Assembly (NCBI RefSeq): GCF_000174195.1
Contig: NZ_ACFY01000170.1
Location: forward strand, 1 to 64,000
DNA: 64,000 nt
Direction of reading: 5' to 3'
From: Roseburia inulinivorans DSM 16841
Lineage (GTDB): Bacteria > Bacillota > Clostridia > Lachnospirales > Lachnospiraceae
Position numbers and translations under genes: made by a program
The notes under the pieces: generated by a model
Told to the model about the DNA's origin: nothing
Database searches by the model: none
Seen by the model: the letters and a program-made list of their open reading frames with translations, nothing else
Shown here: positions 1 through 7,412 of the stretch, piece by piece
Numbering within the stretch: the stretch's first letter is position 1
Layout: every line of letters starts with the position of its first letter

Positions 1-1
1 A

Positions 2-592
2 GTCAACAATATTCAGTTGTCCCAAATGAACAGCAGCTCTGTACAGAAACAATTAAAAGCAGCAGGGATTGACACAAACAGTAAAAAGTATAAAGCAGCA
101 TTGAGTGAGATGATGAAGAATGGAAACGGTGCAATGTTTACGAATGTTCAGGCAATTAAGAACCTGATGAGCCAATATGACAAAAATGGAGACTGGATTG
201 ATCCGAATACCGGATTAACAGGACTTGCGGTAACGGATGAGAACAGAAACAGTTATAAACATATCATTTCTATTCCAGAGAGTAGCCGGGAAGAAATGTT
301 TGAACTGGCAAAGAAAGAATTCTTAAATGAAAACGGTACTTTAAATGGTGATACTACCAAAAGGGAGAGTGTATATAACAATTTATACAGAAAAATGGAT
401 AAGGATGACCGCTTATCAGCAGGCTGGACAATGGAACAATATGAACATCAATACAGACAGGCATTTGCAGAAGCAGCAAAAGCCGCTGATCCTACATGGA
501 GAGCTGGTAAACCAATACCGGCTGGTGCATTGGATGGCATTACCAGAGAGTCTGTTGAGAGTGGCAAGAAATCAGTAGATATAAAAATATAG
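2..592 (+). CDS. Unrecognised conserved protein, DUF3879-like, 5' end outside window
   Basis: The frame is open from the first bases, so the true start probably lies upstream; internal starts at 17 (TTG) or 26 (ATG) have no clear ribosome site. The protein is a paralogue of the 210-residue product at 3517-4149. Both share an N-terminal NTNSK-Y-KAL stretch, a central segment around NLM-QYD with G-D, a G-LNGDTTKR motif, the W(T)-EQYE-QYR motif and a C-terminal RESVES. There is no signal peptide or membrane segment. It resembles a short Lachnospiraceae family I recall as DUF3879 (uncertain). Function unknown. Confidence 0.6.
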   Translation, partial: VNNIQLSQMNSSSVQKQLKAAGIDTNSKKYKAALSEMMKNGNGAMFTNVQAIKNLMSQYDKNGDWIDPNTGLTGLAVTDENRNSYKHIISIPESSREEMFELAKKEFLNENGTLNGDTTKRESVYNNLYRKMDKDDRLSAGWTMEQYEHQYRQAFAEAAKAADPTWRAGKPIPAGALDGITRESVESGKKSVDIKI

Positions 593-640
593 TATGTTTT
601 TTATGTGGAATATATTTCATTTTTGAAGGAGGTTGCTAAT

Positions 641-992
641 ATGAGAATATCAGAAAAAGCTAAAAAGACGGTTTCAAGAAAAACGTTTATGGCAGTTGTT
701 GTAAGTATGATGGTTTGTTTGCTTTTTGTAACACCAGTATTTGCAGCTTCAAGTTTTTATAGTAAGACAACTACTAAGCTGAATGCTATTAATGGAGGAA
801 AATCAACAACCAGCAGGTTGGTGGAGTGACTTGGTTGACAATAATCCACCATCAGGATCAATTGATGGAAACTATGCAACATCTGTTACAGTACATTGGG
901 TAAGTGGTATTTCTTATGTAAATGCTAGTTGCACTACAATGACACAGATGACATTGGATTATTTAGTTCCTTTCGGAATAATAGTGGGCTAA
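641..992 (+). pseudogene. Small secreted protein gene with a one-base frameshift
   Basis: An AAGGAGG site at 626-632 precedes ATG 641. Residues 1-36 are a signal peptide: a charged start, a hydrophobic core VVVSMMVCLLFVTP and VFA-A as the likely cleavage site. The frame stops at 829, but the +1 frame continues without interruption to 992. Removing one A from the AAAA run near 798-801 joins them into a ~116-residue protein with the segment NGGNQQPAGWWSDLVDNNPP. The mature part has no recognised domain and could be a small secreted peptide or bacteriocin-like factor (speculative). Either a decayed gene or a homopolymer sequencing error. Confidence 0.55.
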
Positions 993-1015
993 ATATTTAG
1001 AAAGATAAATAAATT

Positions 1016-1041
1016 ACGGATGGTATTTTTATACCATCCGT
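1016..1041 (+). terminator. Perfect hairpin between secreted peptide and next gene
   Basis: An 11-bp perfect inverted repeat (ACGGATGGTAT and its complement) encloses a TTTT loop and ends 23 bases before ATG 1065. No T-run follows, so it is either a weak terminator or a processing or protection hairpin. Confidence 0.5.
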
Positions 1042-1064
1042 GGATTCCAAGAGGTGACGATAAG

Positions 1065-2507
1065 ATGGGACACTATGTACATTATATAGGTGGCGGAATA
1101 GTAGATAGTAAAATATATGAGACAGGAAATGCAGCAAAAAGTTTTAAATCGCCGATGAAAGAATTAAATGAGCAAACGGTGTTAATAGAAAATGCCAAAA
1201 CAAATAAGAATGATAGTTATCATCAGCATACGAAATACGATGATCAGGTAGATCGCTATTACAGTACATATGATATAGGAACATTGTTGCATAATAATGA
1301 AAGTTATTTAGAGGGAACAATCGATTCAAAATATGATGTAGATTACTATTCTTTTTCTTATCCGCAAAAAAGTTTTTACTCTAAAATGGGTATATCTTCA
1401 GAGATAACGATTTCATTGGAAAGCAAGAATAGTCAGGCATATAATTTAGTATTGTACGATTTATATGGCAATCAGATTGGAATAGCGACAGATGATGGAC
1501 ATGGTAATAAACAGCTTACGGTACCTAATTGGGACTGCGTTACATCAGATTATGTGATCAGAGTAGAAAATTCCAATATGACATCGGATTCCGGGGAAGG
1601 TTCCTATAGAATAAAAATTACGGAAACGAAAAACAGGGATACTTCAAGTAGTAATGTGCAGCACTCACAAGAAATAGCAAATGCAGATAATTCAGAAGAA
1701 AAAAATGCAATAAAGCAGAAATATGAAAAAACATATCAAAGCGAAATTGACAAATTACATCAGATGCAATTTGAAGCGTTGCCGGAAGATGAAAAATATT
1801 CGGGAACGGATAGTGTAGAAGAATTATTAAATAAGATGAAAAAGGGGGAGCAGTTAAGTGTGTCGGAAATGGCATATGTGAAAATATTTGCCAATTTATC
1901 TGATTATGAGAGAGCAGAGAAGTCGAATTATATAAAAAACGATTTTTATGCAGAAATAGAAAGAATAGCAAATGAAAAAGGAATTGAACTGCCAGATACA
2001 TCATGGAAAATTGAAATAGATGTATCTGGAACTATTACGATTAACGGGGACATTACAGAAGAAAACAAAGAACAGATAAAAAATATGATATCGGAAAATT
2101 TTGCTGATGATATGTGGGAAAAATATATTCAGACAGCAGATATTTCTAACACACAATATAGATTAGTAAATGCTTACTATGAAGTGGAACAGTTCATTCA
2201 GAAAGCAACAAATGGACAGTATTCATTTGACGATATAAACGTAGATGACAATGGGAAGATTACCGGACTTCCAGAGAAAATGTGTAAAATAATGAACTCC
2301 CAGGAAGCCAATGCGAAATATGAGGAAATACGAGATAATATCTATATGCTGACGGATTATAAAAATCAATATGGATTGGAGGATATTCTTGCATTTAAGG
2401 CAGGGTATAATATTTCGGACTCTGAGGTAAGTACTGTGGGTACATCTGGCAATAATAGTGTTATGGATAATGCAGGATACTATAAAAATATGAAAACTAT
2501 AATATAA
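1065..2507 (+). CDS. 480-residue protein of unknown function with a PPC-like beta segment
   Basis: ATG 1065 is chosen over 1020 because GAGGTGA at 1051-1057 sits at proper spacing and the 1020 start lies inside a hairpin. Residues ~80-190 (DVDYYSF, then NLVLYDLYGNQIG, then DYVIRVEN) look like a bacterial pre-peptidase C-terminal/PPC-type beta-sandwich. The rest is acidic and helical, with a DVSGTITINGDI segment near residue 325. There is no signal peptide or transmembrane segment. The function is not recognised. It lies between two members of the local duplicated family, so it may be a variable cargo gene. Confidence 0.5.
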   Translation: MGHYVHYIGGGIVDSKIYETGNAAKSFKSPMKELNEQTVLIENAKTNKNDSYHQHTKYDDQVDRYYSTYDIGTLLHNNESYLEGTIDSKYDVDYYSFSYPQKSFYSKMGISSEITISLESKNSQAYNLVLYDLYGNQIGIATDDGHGNKQLTVPNWDCVTSDYVIRVENSNMTSDSGEGSYRIKITETKNRDTSSSNVQHSQEIANADNSEEKNAIKQKYEKTYQSEIDKLHQMQFEALPEDEKYSGTDSVEELLNKMKKGEQLSVSEMAYVKIFANLSDYERAEKSNYIKNDFYAEIERIANEKGIELPDTSWKIEIDVSGTITINGDITEENKEQIKNMISENFADDMWEKYIQTADISNTQYRLVNAYYEVEQFIQKATNGQYSFDDINVDDNGKITGLPEKMCKIMNSQEANAKYEEIRDNIYMLTDYKNQYGLEDILAFKAGYNISDSEVSTVGTSGNNSVMDNAGYYKNMKTII

Positions 2508-2525
2508 TGATAGAACCTAATAGAA

Positions 2526-2612
2526 ATGGCGGGTTTAAAAGACATGAATCAGTTGATTACATATCAGTATGAAGCTGATAGTATGGACAGACAATGGTAT
2601 TCTATACTGTAG
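2526..2612 (+). pseudogene. Orphan C-terminal tail fragment, duplicate of 3302-3387
   Basis: The 28 codons read MAGLKDMNQLITYQYEADSM and end DRQWYSIL. They match the last ~26 residues of the 2788-3387 product almost exactly at protein and DNA level. No ribosome site precedes it. It is best seen as the 3' remnant of a lost paralogue, left after replacement of the upstream part by the 1065-2507 gene. Confidence 0.65.
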
Positions 2613-2639
2613 CAATATAATTTGGGGGGAAAATATAGG

Positions 2640-2672
2640 AAATGTGCCGTCAAGATGATGGCACATTTTCTA
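2640..2672 (+). terminator. Intrinsic terminator
   Basis: Stem AAATGTGCC/GGCACATTT with a ~11-base loop, followed by a T-rich tail. It ends the first gene group. Confidence 0.65.
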
Positions 2673-2787
2673 TATATATGATATTTATTTAGAGCCTATT
2701 TAGATAATATGCAGAGTACTTTATATTTATTTAATGGAAAAATAAAAATTACCGATATAGTAGGAAGATAGGAAGAAGGTGAGTAAT

Positions 2788-3387
2788 ATGCTGGAAATTG
2801 CTGTTTGTGATGACGATATAGCAGATCTTGAGTGTGCAGTGAATATGCTGCATAAGATTTTTACAAGTCAAAAGATTGCTTATCATATAGAGAAATTTAT
2901 GTCTGCAAATCAAATGCTTGAAAATATCAGTCGTATTGATATCGGAATTTTAGATATTTCGATGGAAGAACTGAATGGTATTAAACTGGGGAGAAAATTG
3001 AAAGAAAAATTTCCAGATGTGAAATTAGTGTATATTACGAGTTATGAAGAATATTGTATGCAGGTCATTAACGAAGTTCATGCATTTTCATTTCTATGTA
3101 AACCATTGGAATATGATAAACTGGAATTGCAGATATTGGAACTTCTGAATCAACTGCCGGATAGTGCAGTTGAAAGTTCCGGAAAAGTTCCGAAAGAGTT
3201 TAAGCAGCAAATGAAGAATTGGATACATGACCTGATTTCAACTATTTCAACCAGAGGATGGAACAATGTGCCAGATATGACTTTAAGCATTTTATATGGA
3301 AAGAGCGGCTTAAAGGACATGAACCAGTTGATTACATACCAGTATGAAGCTGATCGTATGAACAGACAATGGTATTCTGTGCTTTAG
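2788..3387 (+). CDS. Receiver-domain protein with unrelated C-terminal tail
   Basis: ATG 2788 follows GGAAGAAGGTGAG; the in-frame GTG at 2779 overlaps that site. Residues 1-~130 form a response-regulator receiver domain: acidic pocket DDD at 8-10, phosphoacceptor Asp 56 in ILDISME, Ser/Thr in YITSYEE and Lys 105 in CKPLE. The sequence resembles the receivers of LytTR-type regulators (AgrA/VirR class), but no LytTR DNA-binding domain follows. Residues ~145-199 instead form a tail ending GLKDMNQLITYQYEADRMNR, the same tail found as a fragment at 2526-2612. It may be a recombination chimaera or a receiver with a protein-binding output. No kinase is adjacent. Confidence 0.7.
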   Translation: MLEIAVCDDDIADLECAVNMLHKIFTSQKIAYHIEKFMSANQMLENISRIDIGILDISMEELNGIKLGRKLKEKFPDVKLVYITSYEEYCMQVINEVHAFSFLCKPLEYDKLELQILELLNQLPDSAVESSGKVPKEFKQQMKNWIHDLISTISTRGWNNVPDMTLSILYGKSGLKDMNQLITYQYEADRMNRQWYSVL

Positions 3388-3516
3388 AAATATGCTAAAA
3401 ACAAAAATACTTAATAAAGTGGGTTCCTTTATTTTTTGGAGATTTATGACGATCTATACTATATAGCATAGAGTTAATTCAAACGGATTTAGAATGTATT
3501 TACACGGAGGTTTTAT

Positions 3517-4149
3517 ATGTCAATGAATATCAGCGGATTAGGCAATACCTATAATGGCATCAACACAAATAGTAAACAATATAAGGCTTTGAAAGAAAAG
3601 GGCTGGTTATCAGGTATTATGCAAAATGAAGCCATGATGTCATCAGAAGAAAGAATGATATATGAAACATTCGGTGGAAGAGATACCATTATTAATAATC
3701 TGATGAAGCAATTTGATTCAGAAGGTGATTTGCTGAATGCAAATGGAGTGGCAGGAATGGATGTTACCGGCAAAGGTACATCGTGGCAGCAACTCACAAG
3801 TGTATCTGAGGAATATCGTCAAAAGATGTTTGATAATGTGAAGAGGGAATTTATTCAGGAAAACGGTCTTTCAAATGGTGATACAACGAAGCGTTCGGAT
3901 ATTTTCAAAGATTATCAGTTAAGTGTAAGCAAAGACAAACGGTTAAGCGGCACATGGACTTTAGAGCAATACGAAGGACAGTATAGATCTGCTATGTATG
4001 CAGCAGTGAAATCAGCTAATCCAAATTGGAAACCGGGACAAAAGTTTGATACAAGCATTCTTGATAATGTCAAAAGAGAATCAGTGGAATCTACTCTTGT
4101 CAAAAATGGTAATAGGTTAGTTCGTAATTCTATTGATGTATCAGTATAA
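3517..4149 (+). CDS. Unrecognised conserved protein, DUF3879-like paralogue
   Basis: A CGGAGG site precedes ATG 3517. The 210 residues begin MSMNISGLGNTY and carry the same motif order as the protein at the window start (NTNSK, NLMKQFD, NGDTTKR, LEQYEGQYR, RESVES). There is no signal peptide or transmembrane span. The repeated order of tail gene followed by this gene suggests tandem duplication of a two-gene unit. The function is unknown. Confidence 0.65.
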   Translation: MSMNISGLGNTYNGINTNSKQYKALKEKGWLSGIMQNEAMMSSEERMIYETFGGRDTIINNLMKQFDSEGDLLNANGVAGMDVTGKGTSWQQLTSVSEEYRQKMFDNVKREFIQENGLSNGDTTKRSDIFKDYQLSVSKDKRLSGTWTLEQYEGQYRSAMYAAVKSANPNWKPGQKFDTSILDNVKRESVESTLVKNGNRLVRNSIDVSV

Positions 4150-4334
4150 AATTAGGAGATTTAGATAATAACACAAGGGAAGAAGTTGAAAACTTTTCAA
4201 AAACTTCTGGTAACTCTTTGAAATACATATCATATCAATAGATACGATAATATAAATTATGTTAGTATTTGTTGATAACAGATTTATATTGGAAAAATTG
4301 TAAATTTATTTTCTATGTGAATTTTCATTTTTGT

Positions 4335-4362
4335 AGGGCTGGCATTAGACCAGCCCTTGATT
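4335..4362 (+). terminator. Intrinsic terminator
   Basis: Stem AGGGCTGG/CCAGCCCT with a 7-base loop and a T-rich tail. It closes the 3517-4149 gene. Nothing else was found in 4150-4463 apart from a shorter AGAAGTT/AACTTCT dyad near 4172-4199. Confidence 0.7.
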
Positions 4363-4463
4363 TCATTATAATAGATAAAAAGATATTGAATATATATGCA
4401 CGGTAAAAAGACGATTCTCAATAAATGAGATTGGAAAAATTAACCTTAGTGCTGTTGAAAAAA

Positions 4464-4703
4464 TCACCATAGTTCTAATGAATCTTCTGCATCTACCCAT
4501 ATCTGCATTGTTCCATCAAGATATAATTTTGCATATTCAAGCGGTTTATCAATGGCAAGTGCGTTCAATGCACAGTCTGATCCGGGTGTGGTTTTTAAAT
4601 CCTTTTCGGCTTCCCAACAGTCAATGCGGAGCATATAACCAGCAGAAGTATAAATATCAATGCTGTTTCTGTGTGGATTGTATTCTGCAAATATTGTTCT
4701 CAT
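4464..4703 (-). CDS. Small DUF6061-like protein of mobile elements
   Basis: The start at 4703 (MRTIFAEYNP) is preferred because an AAGGAG site lies 10 bases upstream; the longer reading from 4724 would start before that site. The 79-residue protein has the pattern YN-x-IDIYT-x-G, PLEYAKLYLDG and an acidic end. This matches short proteins I recall as DUF6061, found in conjugative and integrated elements of Clostridia. Function unknown. It sits alone at the left edge of the accessory region. Confidence 0.55.
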   Translation of the reverse strand: MRTIFAEYNPHRNSIDIYTSAGYMLRIDCWEAEKDLKTTPGSDCALNALAIDKPLEYAKLYLDGTMQIWVDAEDSLELW

Positions 4704-5016
4704 CGTATAGAATCTCCTTATCATTCAATCAGTCATTTGTTACAAAAATCAGAAGCATTTCAATCAGTTCACCATGTCACTTTTATTTTGTGTTATACTG
4801 TTTTATAGATTTTTCTTGCCCTTGTATTTGCCCTTATCAGAGTTCGTAAACACTGACGGGACGATATAACACAAGGGAAACAATAAGGGAAAGCTCAATC
4901 GAAATTTGTAGGATTAGTAAATCTCGATTTTGGGAAATACAAGAATGTGTCTCATTATGGTTTTAATGCGGTTTGTAAGGAGAAACAATATGATTGGGTT
5001 TGTTATTGCTTGCCAC
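4704..5016. other. Gene-free stretch with inverted arm-like repeats
   Basis: No gene was found. Two copies of CCCTT(G/A)T at 4819-4825 and 4831-4837 are mirrored by ACAAGGG at 4871-4877 and ATAAGGG at 4883-4889. Within each pair the spacing is 12 bases. This layout is reminiscent of arm-type binding sites of tyrosine recombinases, but no integrase gene is present. Confidence 0.4.
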
Positions 5017-5304
5017 TTAGCGACAGCCCCTAAAATGGCGCAAAAAAACAGAGGCCCTTATTCTGGAACCTCCGTCCGCATGAATAAACTGGTCAACTGA
5101 AACGTCAAACATCGTAATGAGTTTAACAAAAAGGTCGAAGCTGGGATAATGACCTTTGTTCTCAATATTCATAATGGTACGGGAGTCACGGTCTACTAAT
5201 TCCGCAACGTAGGCTTGTGTCCAGCCCTTTTCTTCTCTGGCTCTTTTGAGAGCTGCCCCGAGGCCGTGAAAGTCAAACCTTCTTTCATCTTGGTTCATTC
5301 TCAT
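5017..5304 (-). CDS. XRE-family helix-turn-helix regulator
   Basis: 95 residues. Residues ~16-75 form a Cro/C1-type HTH (LKRAREEKGWTQAYVAELV, then RTIMNIENKGHYPSFDLFVKL). It is divergent from the response-regulator operon that begins at 5527, so it may control it or the element carrying it. The C-terminal ~20 residues (SRIRASVFLRHFRGCR) are basic and unlike the usual family end. Confidence 0.8.
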   Translation of the reverse strand: MRMNQDERRFDFHGLGAALKRAREEKGWTQAYVAELVDRDSRTIMNIENKGHYPSFDLFVKLITMFDVSVDQFIHADGGSRIRASVFLRHFRGCR

Positions 5305-5465
5305 ATCACCCTATATCATTGTACATTTCGGGTTGGATTATGAGAATGTAATGAAACTTTATGTAAGGTAGTATTTCATTTCACTATTCACTTGTAAAAT
5401 CTTTATGTAAAAGCCAACAGGCTATATAATTTATGAAGAAATAATTTTTTCAAAAATTCGTCCGC

Positions 5466-5498
5466 TGTAACATTTCACGGACATTTGCCTGTTATACT
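5466..5498 (+). promoter_or_regulatory. Operator-promoter of the response-regulator operon
   Basis: CCGCTGTAACATTTC is followed by a direct repeat ACATTT (5470-5475) and ACATTT (5481-5486), 11 bp apart. A -10 element TATACT lies at 5493-5498. The first ACATTT falls exactly where a -35 hexamer would be (17-bp spacer). The same arrangement recurs at 7354-7382 and 9426-9454, which suggests activation by the OmpR-type regulator encoded immediately downstream. Confidence 0.65.
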
Positions 5499-5526
5499 AT
5501 CTGCAAAAAGCAAAGGAAGTGAGGAT

Positions 5527-6219
5527 ATGAAGCAGATTTTAATTGTCGAGGACGACAGTTTTTTGAATAAGATGTTGGCCTATAACCTGACCGCAGACGG
5601 CTACGGCGTGACTTCTGCCCTAAATGCCAGAACCGCAGCCGAAGCCATCCGCCAGCGGGAATTTAATTTAGTGCTGCTGGACATCAACCTGCCGGACGGG
5701 AACGGTTTTGAACTGTGCAAGCTGATAAAGCCCCAGCACCCGGATACCATCGTGATTTTCCTGACCGCCAACGATCAGGAGAGCGACCAGATACGGGGCT
5801 ATGAGGTGGGCGCGGTGGACTACATCACAAAGCCCTTTGTGATCGGGGCCTTGCAGCGGAAAATCAAAGCCATGTTCGCCATGCTGGAACACCACAAACC
5901 GGCCAAGGACATTTACGACGACGGGCGGCTGTTTCTGGACTTCTCGGAACAGACGGCTTCCTTAAATGGCAAGCCCCTGACCCTATCCCCGATGGAGTAC
6001 AAAATGCTGAACCTGTTCCGCAAAAATCCCCGGCAAGTGCTGACCCGTGGGCAGCTTTTGGAAAAGCTGTGGGATATAGACGAAAGGTTTGTAGACGAAC
6101 ACACCCTGACAACTTCTATCAGCCGGATTCGCAGCAAGATTGAATCCGATGGCGGCGCGCCCTACATCAAGACCGTTTACGGCATGGGCTATCAATGGAC
6201 GGGAGGCGAGGCAAAATGA
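5527..6219 (+). CDS. OmpR-family response regulator of Vex/Vnc-like ABC unit
   Basis: Start ATG 5527 follows AAGGAAGTGAGG. The 230 residues contain a receiver domain (acidic DD at 9-10, phosphoacceptor Asp 52 in LLDINLPDGNG, Lys 102 in ITKPF) and a C-terminal winged helix ending in the typical TVYGMGYQW. It overlaps the kinase start by 4 bases (ATGA), so the two are translationally coupled. The output genes are very likely the two FtsX permeases and ATPase downstream, whose promoters carry the same repeats as its own. The gene is visibly more GC-rich than its surroundings. Confidence 0.9.
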   Translation: MKQILIVEDDSFLNKMLAYNLTADGYGVTSALNARTAAEAIRQREFNLVLLDINLPDGNGFELCKLIKPQHPDTIVIFLTANDQESDQIRGYEVGAVDYITKPFVIGALQRKIKAMFAMLEHHKPAKDIYDDGRLFLDFSEQTASLNGKPLTLSPMEYKMLNLFRKNPRQVLTRGQLLEKLWDIDERFVDEHTLTTSISRIRSKIESDGGAPYIKTVYGMGYQWTGGEAK

Positions 6220-7247
6220 AGTTTCAAAACCTCTCGGTAAAGCGGCTGTTTGGCCGGGTGGCAATAGGGCTTGCCCTCTCCATGTCCGGGATCACCATAG
6301 CCCTTTTTCTTGTGACAAAACAGACGGCGGTGCTGCTGACGGGCGGGGCGCTGCTGTTGTGCGCCCTTGTAGGGATTTTTGTACTGACGCAGGCGTTTGG
6401 AAAACGGTTATCACAGTTTACCGCTGACCTGTGCCAGACCTTAGACCACATGATTGCCGGAAATGAAGCGCCCCAGCGGCCAGAGGACAGCGAAACCCAG
6501 CTTGCCAGAATCGGACACCGGCTGGCAAGGCTTTACCAGATCATGCAGGAGAACCGCCGCCGGGTGGACGAGGAACGGCAGGAGTTACAGACCCTTGTAT
6601 CGGATATTTCCCATCAGGTGAAAACGCCGGTAAGCAATCTGAAAATGGCGACGGACACCCTGCTGGAAAAGCCCATGACCGAGGCGGAGCGCACCGACTT
6701 TATCCGGGGAATCCGCAGCCAGACGGATAAGCTGGACTTTCTCTTTCAGGCCCTTGTGAAAACCTCACGGCTGGAAACGGGCGTGATCCAGTTGGATAAG
6801 AAACCGGGTCGCCTCTTTGATACCGTGGCGCAGGCCATGAGTGGGATTGTGTATGCAGCGGAGAAAAAGGAAATCGCTGTGTCCGTGGACTGCCCGGAGG
6901 ATTTGACCGTTTTCCATGACAGCAAGTGGACATCCGAAGCCCTCTTTAACCTGCTGGACAATGCGGTGAAGTACACCCCGGCAGGCGGGAAAATCGCCGT
7001 GTCAGTGGTGCTGTGGGAAATGTATGTGGAGGTCAAAGTGACCGACACCGGCAAGGGCATTTCCGAAAGCAATCAGGCTGCCATCTTCCGGCGCTTCTAT
7101 CGTGAGGAAGAAGTACACGAACAGCAGGGCGTGGGCATTGGCCTGTATCTGGCCCGCGAGATCGTAACGCGGCAAGGCGGCTATATCAAAGTGGTTTCGG
7201 AGCCGGGCAAGGGTTCAGAATTTTCCATTATGCTGCCGACAAAATAG
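6216..7247 (+). CDS. Membrane sensor histidine kinase, partner of 5527-6219
   Basis: The 343 residues carry two N-terminal membrane helices (~residues 16-35 and 40-60) separated by only a few residues. There is therefore almost no extracellular sensor, as in kinases that read the state of an ABC transporter. The H-box SHQVKTP has His ~133; the N-box is LLDNAVKYTP, and the G-boxes are DTGKGI and GVGIGLYLA. GC-rich like the regulator. Order and gene content recall pneumococcal vncRS next to vex123. Confidence 0.88.
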   Translation: MKFQNLSVKRLFGRVAIGLALSMSGITIALFLVTKQTAVLLTGGALLLCALVGIFVLTQAFGKRLSQFTADLCQTLDHMIAGNEAPQRPEDSETQLARIGHRLARLYQIMQENRRRVDEERQELQTLVSDISHQVKTPVSNLKMATDTLLEKPMTEAERTDFIRGIRSQTDKLDFLFQALVKTSRLETGVIQLDKKPGRLFDTVAQAMSGIVYAAEKKEIAVSVDCPEDLTVFHDSKWTSEALFNLLDNAVKYTPAGGKIAVSVVLWEMYVEVKVTDTGKGISESNQAAIFRRFYREEEVHEQQGVGIGLYLAREIVTRQGGYIKVVSEPGKGSEFSIMLPTK

Positions 7248-7292
7248 AACGCGGCGGACGGCCATTTCCGGCTGCCTGCCGTAAATTTTTTT

Positions 7293-7382
7293 GAAATGTC
7301 CGAGCGTTGTAACATTTCACCTCGATTTTCAATGAAATTTTTTGGCCGCTGTAACATTTCGCGGACATTTAGGTTTTACAAT
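7293..7382 (+). promoter_or_regulatory. Regulated promoter of the first permease
   Basis: Two TGTAACATTTC boxes start at 7308 and 7350, exactly 42 bp apart (four helical turns). The downstream box continues as an ACATTT-N5-ACATTT direct repeat (7354-7359, 7365-7370), 17 bp before a TACAAT -10 (7377-7382). The upstream box also forms a GAAATGT/ACATTTC dyad (7293-7318). Nearly the same ~90 bp recurs at 9365-9454. Confidence 0.65.
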
Positions 7383-7412
7383 ACCCTTATCAAATATGGA
7401 GGTGATACAACT

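Noticed and set aside
1618-2004. 128-codon minus-strand ORF rich in Phe/Leu/His
   Set aside because: It lies wholly inside the 1065-2507 gene with no ribosome site and composition typical of an antisense shadow.
7296-7412. Longer N-terminus of the first permease
   Set aside because: It would translate the operator region; GGAGGTG before ATG 7413 and the shared MTWPFENDT start decide for 7413.
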